From positions 124,001-188,000 of the forward strand of contig NZ_JAWHTC010000004.1 of NCBI RefSeq assembly GCF_032586155.1: 64,000 bases of DNA, in the 5' to 3' direction. Under the pieces are notes generated by a model that was not told the origin of the DNA, made no database searches, and saw nothing but the letters and a program-made list of their open reading frames with translations. Below are positions 32,853 to 41,444 of the stretch, in pieces; the first letter of the stretch is position 1, and each line of letters opens with the position of its first letter. Made by a program: the position numbers and the translations under genes. Source of the stretch: JAWHTC01 sp032586155 (GTDB taxonomy: Bacteria; Pseudomonadota; Alphaproteobacteria; Rhodobacterales; Rhodobacteraceae).

Positions 32853-32885
32853 AAACGAATCACGTCCTTCCCTAAAACGAATCAC
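32853..32885 (+). promoter_or_regulatory. Two direct repeats with GANTC sites upstream of ftsW
   Basis: AAACGAATCAC occurs twice (32853-32863 and 32875-32885), 22 bp apart, 70-100 bases before ftsW. Each holds GAATC, the GANTC site methylated by CcrM in alphaproteobacteria, so a cell-cycle (GcrA/CcrM-type) promoter is plausible. Confidence 0.5.
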
Positions 32886-32952
32886 CGTGCTAGACTGCGC
32901 CAAACGACCCCGAGAACGGGGCTTTTGAGGCAGATTTGTTGGCGGTGTTCCC

Positions 32953-34119
32953 ATGACGGAAATGGTCTATGGCGCGGTGCCGGTGCGCGAGGGCGAACCG
33001 GTTTTGCCGAAATGGTGGCGGACGTTGGACAAGTGGACCTTGTCCTGCATCATGATCCTTTTTGGGGTTGGGCTGTTGTTGGGGCTGGCGGCGAGCGTGC
33101 CGCTGGCAGAGAAGAACGATTTTGGCGCCTTCCACTACGTGGCGCGCCAGGCAGTCTTTGGCGGCGCGGCGCTGGTGGCGATGCTGATCACCTCGATGAT
33201 GAGCCCAAACCTGGTACGCCGCCTGGCGGTGATCGGGTTCGTGGTGGCGTTTGTCGCGCTGGCGGGGTTGCCGTTTTTCGGGACCGATTTTGGCAAGGGG
33301 GCAACCCGTTGGTATTCCTTGGGTTTTGCCTCGTTGCAACCAAGTGAATTCCTCAAACCCGGGTTCATCGTGGTGGCGGCGTGGATGATGGCGGCCAGCC
33401 AGGAAATCAATGGTCCGCCAGGCAAGATGCTGTCGCTGATGCTGGCGGTGGTGATCGTGATCATGCTGGCACTGCAGCCCGATTTCGGCCAGGCCAGCCT
33501 GATCCTGTTTGGCTGGGGCGTGATGTATTTCGTCGCCGGGGCACCGATGCTGGTGCTGGTCGGGTTGGCCGGGATCGTGGTGCTGGCCGGGTCGTTTGCC
33601 TATGGCGCCTCCGAGCACTTTGCCCGCCGCATTGACGGCTTCCTCAACCCCGAGGTCGATCCGCGCACCCAGCTGGGATATGCCGAAAACGCGATCCGCG
33701 AAGGCGGATTTTTCGGCGTCGGCGTGGGTGAGGGGCAGGTCAAATGGAGCCTGCCGGATGCACATACCGATTTCATCATTGCCGTGGCGGCCGAGGAATA
33801 CGGACTGGTGCTTGTGCTCTTCATCATCGCGCTTTATGCGAGCGTCGTGGTACGCTCGCTCTTGCGGCTTATTCGCGAACGCGATCCGTTCATTCGCCTG
33901 GCCGGTGCCGGTCTTGCGGCAATGTTCGGGGTGCAGGCGATGATCAACATGGGCGTTGCCGTGCGGCTGTTGCCGGCCAAGGGGATGACTCTTCCGTTCG
34001 TCAGCTATGGCGGATCGTCGCTGATTGCCGGGGGGATCGCCGTGGGCATGCTTTTGGCCTTTACGCGGACGCGGCCGCAGGGTGGTATTGACGAGATTTT
34101 CCGCGGACGCGGGCGGTAA
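32953..34119 (+). CDS. ftsW: FtsW, septal peptidoglycan glycosyltransferase (SEDS)
   Basis: A 388-residue polytopic SEDS protein with about ten membrane segments that polymerises septal wall with PBP3. Signatures: GATRWYSLGFASLQPSEFLKP, LPDAHTDFI (FtsW form), and LPFVSYGGSSLIAGG. In most relatives murD precedes ftsW; here the upstream gene is a remnant plus unrelated genes, so ftsW has its own promoter, with two GANTC repeats. murG follows after 40 bases and a palindrome. Confidence 0.97.
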   Translation: MTEMVYGAVPVREGEPVLPKWWRTLDKWTLSCIMILFGVGLLLGLAASVPLAEKNDFGAFHYVARQAVFGGAALVAMLITSMMSPNLVRRLAVIGFVVAFVALAGLPFFGTDFGKGATRWYSLGFASLQPSEFLKPGFIVVAAWMMAASQEINGPPGKMLSLMLAVVIVIMLALQPDFGQASLILFGWGVMYFVAGAPMLVLVGLAGIVVLAGSFAYGASEHFARRIDGFLNPEVDPRTQLGYAENAIREGGFFGVGVGEGQVKWSLPDAHTDFIIAVAAEEYGLVLVLFIIALYASVVVRSLLRLIRERDPFIRLAGAGLAAMFGVQAMINMGVAVRLLPAKGMTLPFVSYGGSSLIAGGIAVGMLLAFTRTRPQGGIDEIFRGRGR

Positions 34120-34125
34120 ACGGAT

Positions 34126-34149
34126 GGTGGGATGAAATCCCACCCTACG
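34126..34149 (+). repeat. Short palindrome of the GGTGGG-CTACG family
   Basis: GGTGGGAT-GAA-ATCCCACC followed by CTACG, six bases after the ftsW stop and ten before murG. It sits within what should be one transcript. Confidence 0.75.
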
Positions 34150-34159
34150 GGGGACAGGG

Positions 34160-35272
34160 ATGGCAGAGCGGCAGAGGCTTCTGGTAATCGCGGCGGGGGG
34201 CACCGGCGGGCACATGTTCCCGGCCCAGGCCCTGGCCGAGGTGATGCTGCGCAAGGGCTGGCGGGTGAAGCTCAGCACAGATGCGCGCGGCGCGCGCTAT
34301 ACCGGCGGGTTCCCGCATTCCGTTGAAATCGAGCAAGTGAGCAGCGCCACCACAGCGCGCGGCGGCATCGTTGGTAAGCTGGCGGCGCCGTTGCGGATTC
34401 TGGGCGGGGTGCTGTCGGCGACATGGCGGACGAAGCGGGACCGGCCCGACGTGGTGGTGGGCTTTGGCGGTTATCCGGCGATCCCGGCCATGGGGGCTGC
34501 GTGGCTCTTGAAGCTGCCGCGCATGTTGCATGAGCAGAACGGAGTGCTGGGCCGGGTCAACCAGATCTTTTCGAAGCGGGTCGACGTGGTGGCCTGCGGC
34601 ACCTGGCCGACCGAGCTGCCCGAAGGAGTGGAAGGCGTGCATACCGGCAACCCGGTACGTGGCGCCGTGTTGGAGCGCGCCGGGTCAGGCTATATCGCGC
34701 CGGGGGAGTATCCGATGTCGGTTCTGGTCATCGGCGGCAGCCAGGGCGCGCGGGTCCTGAGCGACGTGGTCCCGGCGGCGATCGCCGAATTGCCGGTCGA
34801 CATGCTGCAATATGTCCGGGTCAGCCACCAGGCACGGGACGAGGATGGCGAGCGGGTCGCAAAGTTCTATGCCGAGCATGGCATCGCGGCCGATGTGCAG
34901 CCGTTCTTTCACGATGTGCCGCGCCGGATGAGCGAGGCGCAGCTGGTTATCAGTCGTTCAGGTGCCTCGAGCGTGGCCGATATCAGCGTGATTGGCCGGC
35001 CGGCGATCTTGATTCCATATCCGCATGCCGCAGGCGATCATCAAAGTGCCAATGCGCGTGGACTGGCCGAGGCGGGGGGCGCGATCGTGATTCCCGAAAG
35101 CCAGTTGTCTGTCGAGGTCATGGTCGAGCAGATCGTCAGCGTATTGGGCAACCCGCAAGGCGCGAATCTGATGGCGCAGGCGGCGTTGTCGGTAGGTAAA
35201 CCCGAGGCGACGGAAGAATTGGTGACACTGGTCGAGCAATTGGCCGGTGTAGAACAACAAGAGCCGGGCTGA
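34160..35272 (+). CDS. murG: MurG, lipid II synthase (GlcNAc transferase)
   Basis: A 370-residue membrane-associated enzyme that adds GlcNAc to lipid I. N-terminal glycine-rich loop GGTGGHMFPA (13-22), the VVGFGGYPAIPA loop, LHEQNGVLGRVN, and the UDP-GlcNAc-binding C-terminal domain with GGSQGARVLS and SRSGASSVADISVIGRPAILIPYP are all intact. ACAGGG precedes ATG 34160. The stop codon lies in the loop of a short palindrome. Confidence 0.97.
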   Translation: MAERQRLLVIAAGGTGGHMFPAQALAEVMLRKGWRVKLSTDARGARYTGGFPHSVEIEQVSSATTARGGIVGKLAAPLRILGGVLSATWRTKRDRPDVVVGFGGYPAIPAMGAAWLLKLPRMLHEQNGVLGRVNQIFSKRVDVVACGTWPTELPEGVEGVHTGNPVRGAVLERAGSGYIAPGEYPMSVLVIGGSQGARVLSDVVPAAIAELPVDMLQYVRVSHQARDEDGERVAKFYAEHGIAADVQPFFHDVPRRMSEAQLVISRSGASSVADISVIGRPAILIPYPHAAGDHQSANARGLAEAGGAIVIPESQLSVEVMVEQIVSVLGNPQGANLMAQAALSVGKPEATEELVTLVEQLAGVEQQEPG

Positions 35273-35285
35273 CCCCCGGACTACG
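35263..35285 (+). repeat. Short palindrome of the hairpin-CTACG family
   Basis: CCGGG / CCCGG stem followed by ACTACG overlaps the murG stop codon (35270-35272) and lies 26 bases before murC. Confidence 0.6.
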
Positions 35286-35311
35286 CAGATTTCGATGAGG
35301 CGGAACAGGCA

Positions 35312-36712
35312 ATGAATGCAGCAGCAACCAAACTCCCCGGGGACGTGGGACCGATCCATTTTGTCGGCATAGGCGGGATCGGCATGTCGGGAATTGCCGA
35401 GGTCCTGCTCAACCATGGCTACGTGGTGCAAGGGTCCGACCTGAAACGCTCGAAAATCACGGCGCGGCTGGAAGACAACGGCGCAACGGTTTTCGAAGGC
35501 CAGCGGGCGGAGAACCTGGAAGGGGCCGAGGTCGTGGTGATTTCCTCGGCGATCAAGCCAGGCAATCCGGAACTGGACGAAGCGCGCGCCAAGGGGCTGC
35601 CGGTGGTGCGCCGGGCCGAGATGCTGGCCGAGCTGATGCGGTTGAAATCGAACATCGCGGTGGGCGGGACCCATGGCAAGACAACCACCACGACGATGGT
35701 GGCGGCGTTGCTGGATCACGGGCATTTCGACCCGACGGTGATCAATGGCGGCATCATCCACGCGTATGGCTCGAACGCGCGTGTGGGCGGCGGCGAATGG
35801 ATGGTGGTCGAGGCCGATGAGAGCGATGGCACTTTTAACCGGCTGCCCGCGACCATTGCCATCGTCACCAATATCGACCCCGAGCATATGGAGCACTGGG
35901 GCACCGAGGAGAACCTGCACCGCGGGTTCGAGGAGTTTGTCAGCAACATCCCGTTCTATGGGCTGGCGGTGTGCTGCACCGACGATCCGGACGTGCAGAC
36001 CTTGGTGGGCAAGATCACCGACCGGCGGGTGGTGACATTCGGCTTTAACACGCAGGCCGATGTGCGGGCGGTGAACCTGACCTATGCCAAGGGCGTGGCG
36101 CATTTCGATATCGCGTTGCAGAACGAGGATATGGTGATCGAGGGCTGCACCTTGCCGATGCCGGGGGATCATAACGTCTCGAACGCATTGTCGGCGGTTG
36201 CCGTGGCGCGGCATCTGGGCATGAAGGGCGACGAAATCCGCGAGGCGCTGGCCGGGTTTGGCGGCGTGAACCGGCGCTTTACCCGGGTGGGTGAGGTGAA
36301 CGGGGTTACAATCATCGACGATTACGGCCATCACCCGACCGAGATTGCCGCCGTGCTGAAAGCTGCACGTCAGGCGACCGAAGGGCGGATCGTGGCGGTG
36401 CACCAGCCACACAGATACACCCGCCTGCATCACCATTTCGAGGAGTTCTGCTCCTGCTTCAACGAGGCCGACGTGGTGGCGATTGCCGAGGTTTATGCTG
36501 CCGGGGAGGAGCCGATCGAGGGGGCGGATCGGGACAGCCTGGTGTCCGGTTTGATTGCCCATGGCCACCGGCATGCGCAGGGGATCGACGATCTGGACGA
36601 CCTGGTGAGTCTGGTCAAGGAACAGTCACGGCCCGGCGACATGGTTGTGTGCCTTGGGGCCGGGACGATCTCGACCTGGGCGCATGCCTTGCCGGGGCAG
36701 TTGGAAGGGTAG
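35312..36712 (+). CDS. murC: UDP-N-acetylmuramate--L-alanine ligase
   Basis: A 466-residue Mur ligase adding L-Ala to UDP-MurNAc. Domain 1 has FVGIGGIGMSGIAEVL (17-32); the ATP loop GTHGKTTTT (119-127) and VVEADESDGTF follow; the C-terminal domain has DDYGHHPTEI and HQPHRYTRL. All catalytic motifs are present and length is normal. It is the last gene before a small membrane-protein gene that begins three bases after its stop. Confidence 0.98.
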   Translation: MNAAATKLPGDVGPIHFVGIGGIGMSGIAEVLLNHGYVVQGSDLKRSKITARLEDNGATVFEGQRAENLEGAEVVVISSAIKPGNPELDEARAKGLPVVRRAEMLAELMRLKSNIAVGGTHGKTTTTTMVAALLDHGHFDPTVINGGIIHAYGSNARVGGGEWMVVEADESDGTFNRLPATIAIVTNIDPEHMEHWGTEENLHRGFEEFVSNIPFYGLAVCCTDDPDVQTLVGKITDRRVVTFGFNTQADVRAVNLTYAKGVAHFDIALQNEDMVIEGCTLPMPGDHNVSNALSAVAVARHLGMKGDEIREALAGFGGVNRRFTRVGEVNGVTIIDDYGHHPTEIAAVLKAARQATEGRIVAVHQPHRYTRLHHHFEEFCSCFNEADVVAIAEVYAAGEEPIEGADRDSLVSGLIAHGHRHAQGIDDLDDLVSLVKEQSRPGDMVVCLGAGTISTWAHALPGQLEG

Positions 36713-36715
36713 ATC

Positions 36716-36991
36716 GTGGAAGCGGCTGGGTTACTTGTCGTCCTGGTCTGGGGCTTCTGTTTCCTGCTTGGTTTGGGATTGGTTTTGCGACCCCACGTTA
36801 TTATTGGATCGATTGTGTTCAAACCGACCTTTCTGGCGCTGTTCATGTTTCTTGTCGTGACGGTCATGGCAATGATGCGCGATTTGACGTCTCAAAACAT
36901 GTTGGCCATTGCGGTGGGTCTTGGGGCTGCGGTTCTGGGCGGTGCCTTGGGCAGCGTTCTGCGCCGTTGGGAGAAAGCCGACGGGAAATGA
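36716..36991 (+). CDS. Small membrane protein, unknown, directly after murC
   Basis: A 91-residue protein with three hydrophobic segments (about 5-23, 28-53, 62-81) and a short charged C terminus (RRWEKADGK). GTG 36716 is the start, with GGAAGGG inside the murC end acting as ribosome-binding site. No domain is known to me. Location inside the mur operon is the only clue. Confidence 0.65.
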   Translation: MEAAGLLVVLVWGFCFLLGLGLVLRPHVIIGSIVFKPTFLALFMFLVVTVMAMMRDLTSQNMLAIAVGLGAAVLGGALGSVLRRWEKADGK

Positions 36992-37101
36992 GCGGTTCTG
37001 TCGCGCGGAAAGTACCGAATTTGATCTAGACCTTGGTCATGAGCCCTAGACTTGGTTAAGCTTTCTCCGAAGCGCGAATGCTATTCGAGGGGTGTTGTGG
37101 C

Positions 37102-38307
37102 GTGACCGAACATCTGAAGCGCAGGATCGGGTTAGGGCTTTTGACCGCCTATGGCGTGGGCGTCATGGTTGGGGCCGGGATATACGTGCTGGTTGGCGCA
37201 GTGGCGGGCGCTTCGGGCCTGTGGGCGCCGCTGGCGTTTATGTGCGCCGGAGTCATCGCGGCGCCGACGGCTTTGTCATACGCCGAGTTTTCCACCCGCA
37301 TTCCCGAGGCAGCCGGTGAGGCGGCCTATGTCGGCAAGGGGCTGAACAGCCAAGCTTTGGCCGTGTTGGTGGGGTTGGCGATCGTGACCGCCGGGACAGT
37401 TTCCGCCGGTGCGGTGCTGCGCGGCGGGGTGGGATACCTGACCGCGATTGTCGATATGCCCGCCGAGTGGGCAATGGTGGGTGTGGGACTGGCATTGGTG
37501 ACGGTGGCGGTGATCGGGGTGCTGGAGAGCCTCTGGCTGGCCGCCATCTTTACCGTGATCGAGATTGTCGGCCTGGCTCTGGTGATCTGGGCCGGGATGG
37601 GGGCGGAACCTGTGGCCGAGTTTGCCGCACTCGACTGGTTCGAGCCGCCCAGCGACCTGGCGCTGGCCGGGATCGGAGCGGGCGCGGTGCTGGCCTTTTT
37701 TGCCTTTATCGGCTTCGAGGACATCGTCAACATGGCCGAAGAGGTCAAACGCCCCGAGCGTAACATGCCGCTGGCGATCCTGCTGGCGCTGGGCATCACC
37801 ACGGTCATCTACGGGCTGGTGAGTTATGCCGCCGTGCGGGCGGTGGGGATCGACGCGTTGAGTGGCAGTGAAAAGCCGCTGGCGCTGGTCTGGCAGGCCG
37901 GGCGCGGGGGCGAGGCCGAGTTCATGTCGGCGATTGCGGTGTTTGCGGCCCTCAATGGCGTGCTGGCACAGATCGTCATGGCGAGCCGGGTTCTCTATGG
38001 GTTGGGGCGGCGCACGGCGGTGCTTGGCGTGTTCACCCATGCCCATGCGCGGTTCGGCACGCCGGTTCTGGCAACGGTGCTGATCGGTGCGGTGGTGATC
38101 AGCGCAGCGCTGGCGCTGCCGGTGGCGGTGCTGGCCGAGGTGACCAGTTCGATCTTGCTGGGCGTTTTCGTCTTGGTCAATCTGGCGTTGATCGTTATGA
38201 AACGACGGGAGCCGGAGGCGCCGTTCCGGGTGTGGATGGTGGTGCCGGTTGTTGGTCTTGTGCTGGCGGCAGGGGCGCTGGCGGTGAATTTGGGAGTTGG
38301 TATATGA
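37102..38307 (+). CDS. APC-superfamily amino acid permease
   Basis: A 401-residue protein with about twelve membrane segments. Start region LKRRIGLGLLTAYGVGVMVGAGIYVLVG has the APC signature GxGIG-like glycine loop, and FFAFIGFEDIVNMAEEVKRPERNMP matches the TM6/7 motif. I start at GTG 37102, supported by GAGGGG eight bases upstream, rather than ATG 37078. It interrupts the mur cluster between murC and the DUF2484 genes and overlaps the next ATG by four bases, so it belongs to that transcript. Substrate unknown. Confidence 0.88.
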   Translation: MTEHLKRRIGLGLLTAYGVGVMVGAGIYVLVGAVAGASGLWAPLAFMCAGVIAAPTALSYAEFSTRIPEAAGEAAYVGKGLNSQALAVLVGLAIVTAGTVSAGAVLRGGVGYLTAIVDMPAEWAMVGVGLALVTVAVIGVLESLWLAAIFTVIEIVGLALVIWAGMGAEPVAEFAALDWFEPPSDLALAGIGAGAVLAFFAFIGFEDIVNMAEEVKRPERNMPLAILLALGITTVIYGLVSYAAVRAVGIDALSGSEKPLALVWQAGRGGEAEFMSAIAVFAALNGVLAQIVMASRVLYGLGRRTAVLGVFTHAHARFGTPVLATVLIGAVVISAALALPVAVLAEVTSSILLGVFVLVNLALIVMKRREPEAPFRVWMVVPVVGLVLAAGALAVNLGVGI

Positions 38308-38570
38308 GCGCATCGCTGCTCTTGGGATGTTTCTGGGTGCTGGCGGCCACCGGGGTGGCGATGCTGCCGATGCGGCGGCAGTATGTACCGGGCGTGTTGC
38401 TCTTGTTGAGCGCGCCGGTGCTGATCGGGTTTGTCGGCTATCAGCATGGCTGGATCTGGGCGCTGCCCTGTGTGCTGGCGTTCCTGTCGATGATGCGCAA
38501 CCCGCTGCGGTATCTGCTCAAGCGCGCGACGGGGCAGCCGGTGGAGCTGCCGAAAGAGTTCCGCATATGA
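38304..38570 (+). CDS. DUF2484 family membrane protein
   Basis: An 88-residue membrane protein found in Rhodobacterales between murC and murB: MSASLLLGCFWVLAATGVAM, then LPMRRQYVPGVLLL and RNPLRYLLKRATGQPVELP. Three hydrophobic segments. ATGA overlap with the permease gene and with the next paralogue shows translational coupling. Function is unknown but position suggests a role in envelope growth. Confidence 0.88.
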   Translation: MSASLLLGCFWVLAATGVAMLPMRRQYVPGVLLLLSAPVLIGFVGYQHGWIWALPCVLAFLSMMRNPLRYLLKRATGQPVELPKEFRI

Positions 38571-38818
38571 ACGGGTCGCTGATTGCGCTCTTTGTCTGGC
38601 TGGTGGCGGCGAATGTGCTGGCGATGATCCCGTCGAAGGACAATCACTGGCGTCGGGCGTATTTCCTGATGGGTTGTGCCGTGCCGCTGGTGGTGTGGCT
38701 CTTTGTGCAGAACCCGTGGTGGGTTGGGGTGCTGGCGATCTTTGCCGGGATGAGCGTTTTGCGCTGGCCGGTGATTTACCTGGGGCGGTGGCTGCGGCGG
38801 AAGGTGGGTGGTGCGTGA
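38567..38818 (+). CDS. Second DUF2484-like small membrane protein
   Basis: An 83-residue paralogue of the preceding gene: WRRAYFLMGCAVPLVVWLF, NPWWVGVLAIFAGMSVLRWPVIYLGRWLRRK. It starts in an ATGA overlap and its stop (38816-38818) is inside a short palindrome. Tandem copies of this family are a small peculiarity of murC-murB regions in this group. Confidence 0.8.
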   Translation: MNGSLIALFVWLVAANVLAMIPSKDNHWRRAYFLMGCAVPLVVWLFVQNPWWVGVLAIFAGMSVLRWPVIYLGRWLRRKVGGA

Positions 38819-38834
38819 AATCACGCGCTCTACG
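38813..38834 (+). repeat. Short palindrome of the hairpin-CTACG family
   Basis: GCGTGA-AA-TCACGC followed by GCTCTACG, overlapping the stop of the second DUF2484 gene. Confidence 0.65.
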
Positions 38835-38862
38835 GGAGTGACGCCCGCGGAAATTCCCCCTT

Positions 38863-39237
38863 GTGGTGTGGGCATTGTCCGACACGGCGGGCGATATTGT
38901 CGATTTCGATGACAGCGTGGCCGAGGCGCACGCCAAGCGCAGACAGGGTGCGATTTCCGAGGGTGCGCGGGCCGAGGTAGCGAAGTTTGCCGAGGCGGTG
39001 GCAGAGCATGCAGAGGGCGAACTGGCCGAGGAGTTGCGCGAGGATGCCGCGGAGTTGCGCGAGGTACGCGAGGGCGAGGAGGCCGGGCGCTATCGGCTCG
39101 GAAGCCGGTTGGTGAAGGTTGTGGCGCTGGGCGGGGTTGGTTTGCCCACGGTGCTGGAGACGTTGGGCTATGCCGAGCAGGGTTGGGGATACGTGGTCTA
39201 TGTCTGGCAGATCATCAAGGCGTTGATCGGGGTTTGA
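38863..39237 (+). CDS. Hypothetical protein, acidic helix plus C-terminal hydrophobic segment
   Basis: A 124-residue reading frame starting with GTG codons (38863 and 38866) and no ATG. The middle (about 40-72) is a charged E/A/R-rich helix, and the end has GWGYVVYVWQIIKALIGV, a possible membrane anchor. Third codon positions are GC-rich as in its neighbours, which supports a real gene, but there is no clear ribosome-binding site. No family known to me. Confidence 0.5.
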   Translation: MVWALSDTAGDIVDFDDSVAEAHAKRRQGAISEGARAEVAKFAEAVAEHAEGELAEELREDAAELREVREGEEAGRYRLGSRLVKVVALGGVGLPTVLETLGYAEQGWGYVVYVWQIIKALIGV

Positions 39238-39282
39238 AGAAACCGGATGAGATTTTGATCGCGGTAACATAAAACGCACCCC

Positions 39283-39427
39283 GGCGCGTATGCGCTAAGT
39301 CCGACCTCCCCCACGGGAGGGCTTTCTTCCAATATCTTTCGCTCTTGATGTCGCTGGCAATTCTTCGTTGCCGTTGCTGCATCCGGTTTCGAGGCCCTCC
39401 CGAGGCCGGGTTTGGCGCATACGCGCC
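39283..39427. repeat. Inverted-repeat element between the 124-aa gene and murB
   Basis: GGCGCGTATGCGC (39283-39295) is matched exactly in inverted orientation by GCGCATACGCGCC (39415-39427), and similarity continues inward with CTCCC/GGGAG segments (CCTCCC... and ...CCCTCC). The 119-base centre is less GC-rich and has no gene. It resembles a small MITE-like or composite palindromic element. Confidence 0.65.
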
Positions 39428-39522
39428 TAAATGCCGTGTTGTGGCCGTTGGCAGCGGATACCGGTTTCGCCAGTGGTCGCCGTGGTGTATGACGCCGAAA
39501 ACCAACAAACGAGCGGTGCGTG

Positions 39523-40449
39523 ATGACCAATTTGCCGGAGGTGCGGGGCAAGCTGATCCCGGGGAAAGTACTGAGCGAACTGACGTGGCTGCGTGTAGGC
39601 GGGCCGGCGGATGTGCTGTTCATGCCCGAAGATGTCGACGATCTGGCAAGCTTTCTGGCGGCGCTTGATCCAGGTGTTGAGGTGTTCCCGATGGGGGTGG
39701 GCAGCAACCTGATCGTGCGGGACGGAGGGCTGAGGGCCGTGGTGATCCGCATGGGACGCGGGTTCAACGGGATCGAGATCGAGGGCAACCGGGTGATCGC
39801 CGGGGCGGCAGCGCTGGATGCGCATGTGGCCCGGAAGGCGGCCGAGGCGGGGTTGGACCTGACATTTCTCAGGACCATTCCGGGCAGCATCGGTGGAGCG
39901 GTGCGGATGAATGCGGGCTGTTACGGCTCTTACACCAAGGATGTGTTTGTCGAGGCCAAGGCGGTGACGCGGCAGGGCGAGATCGTGCGGATTACCGCCG
40001 ATGATCTGCGGTTCCAGTACCGCCAGACGGAATTGCCCGAGGGCTGGGTAATTGTCGAGGCGACTTTTGAAGCGCCGGAGGGCGATCCCGATGAACTGAA
40101 AGTGCGGATGGAGGCGCAGCTGGCCAAGCGTGACGCGACCCAGCCGACCAAGGAACGCAGCGCAGGCAGCACGTTTCGCAACCCTGCAGGCTTTTCCAGC
40201 ACCGGGCGCGACGATGATACGCACGAGCTCAAAGCGTGGAAGGTGATTGATGACGCGGGCATGCGCGGGGCGCGTGTCGGTGGGGCGCAGATGAGCGAGA
40301 AACACTCGAATTTCATGATCAACGCCGGCGGAGCGACGGCCAGCGACCTTGAAGAACTGGGCGAAGAAGTGCGAAAAAAGGTTTACGATTCAAGCGGTAT
40401 CACGCTAGAATGGGAAATCATGAGGGTCGGCGAACCGGCCCCTGAGTGA
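39523..40449 (+). CDS. murB: UDP-N-acetylenolpyruvoylglucosamine reductase
   Basis: A 308-residue FAD enzyme making UDP-MurNAc. FAD site: TWLRVGGPADVLFMP and GVGSNLIVRDGG; catalytic region FLRTIPGSIGGAVRMNAGCYG; KERSAGSTFRNP supplies the active-site Ser, as in type I MurB; GARVGGAQMSEKHSNFMIN near the end. ATG 39523 is used (GTG 39520 is adjacent). It is 50 bases ahead of the ddl frame. Confidence 0.97.
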   Translation: MTNLPEVRGKLIPGKVLSELTWLRVGGPADVLFMPEDVDDLASFLAALDPGVEVFPMGVGSNLIVRDGGLRAVVIRMGRGFNGIEIEGNRVIAGAAALDAHVARKAAEAGLDLTFLRTIPGSIGGAVRMNAGCYGSYTKDVFVEAKAVTRQGEIVRITADDLRFQYRQTELPEGWVIVEATFEAPEGDPDELKVRMEAQLAKRDATQPTKERSAGSTFRNPAGFSSTGRDDDTHELKAWKVIDDAGMRGARVGGAQMSEKHSNFMINAGGATASDLEELGEEVRKKVYDSSGITLEWEIMRVGEPAPE

Positions 40450-40526
40450 CTACAGGCAAGACCAAGAACAATTGAAACGAAGGGCTGCAAGAACGGCCCG
40501 TGGATTCTGAGGCGGTGAAATTGGGT

Positions 40527-41444
40527 ATGTCGGGCAGGACAAATCCCAAAGTGGCAATGATTCTGGGTGGCTTTTCGGCCGAGCGAGAGGTGTCTCTTGT
40601 GACCGGCGAAGAGTGCGCATCGGCGTTGCGCGGTGAGGGGTTTGAAGTCATTGAAATTGATCCGGGGCGTGATGACCTGGCAGCCAGGCTGCTGGAGGTG
40701 AAACCGGATGTTGTCTTCAACGGGCTGCATGGCCGTTGGGGCGAGGACGGCTGCATTCAGGGCGTTCTGGAGTGGATGGGCATCCCCTATACCCATTCCG
40801 GCGTCTATGCGAGCGCGCTGGCGATGGACAAGGAGCGGGCCAAGGCGGCCTACGTCGCGGCCGGGCTGCCGGTGGCGAACAGCATCCTGGCGCCCAAGGT
40901 CGAGGTCGAAGCCGGTCACGTGATGGCGCCGCCTTATGTCGTGAAGCCCTACAATGAGGGCTCGTCTGTCGGGATATACCTGGTTAACGAAGACGCAAAT
41001 GGGCCACCGAAGCTGGCCAAAGGCACGCCGGATATCATGATGGTCGAAGAGTTCGTGCCAGGGCGCGAGCTGACCACAGGGGTGATGGGCGACCGGGCGC
41101 TGACCGTGACCGATATTCTGACTGATGGTTGGTATGACTACGACGCCAAATATGTCGAGGGCGGGTCGCGTCATGTCTGCCCCGCCGATCTGCCGCAAGA
41201 GATTTTTGATGCCTGCATGGATTATGCCTTGCGGGCGCATGAGGCGCTGGGCTGCAAAGGGGTGAGCCGAACAGATTTCCGCTGGGACGAGAGCCGCGGC
41301 GTTGACGGGCTGATCCTTTTGGAAACTAACACGCAACCAGGCATGACGCCCACGTCGTTGGTGCCGGAACAGGCCGAGGCCTGTGGCATGACGTTCGGCC
41401 AACTTTGCGCCTGGATGGTGGAGGATGCCTCATGCAATCGCTGA
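40527..41444 (+). CDS. ddl: D-alanine--D-alanine ligase
   Basis: A 305-residue ATP-grasp enzyme making D-Ala-D-Ala. N-terminal PKVAMILGGFSAEREVSLVTG, substrate loop LHGRWGEDGCIQGVLEWMGIPYTHSG, the ATP-grasp KPYNEGSSVGI, and LETNTQPGMTPTSLVPEQA are present. The start is uncertain: GTG 40500 and ATG 40527 are both possible; I prefer MSGRTNPK, like relatives. It overlaps ftsQ by 13 bases. Confidence 0.95.
   Translation: MSGRTNPKVAMILGGFSAEREVSLVTGEECASALRGEGFEVIEIDPGRDDLAARLLEVKPDVVFNGLHGRWGEDGCIQGVLEWMGIPYTHSGVYASALAMDKERAKAAYVAAGLPVANSILAPKVEVEAGHVMAPPYVVKPYNEGSSVGIYLVNEDANGPPKLAKGTPDIMMVEEFVPGRELTTGVMGDRALTVTDILTDGWYDYDAKYVEGGSRHVCPADLPQEIFDACMDYALRAHEALGCKGVSRTDFRWDESRGVDGLILLETNTQPGMTPTSLVPEQAEACGMTFGQLCAWMVEDASCNR

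Noticed and set aside
37023..37060. CTAGAC-TTGGT direct repeats before the permease as an operator
   Set aside because: Only two imperfect copies of about ten bases; too weak to claim beyond chance.
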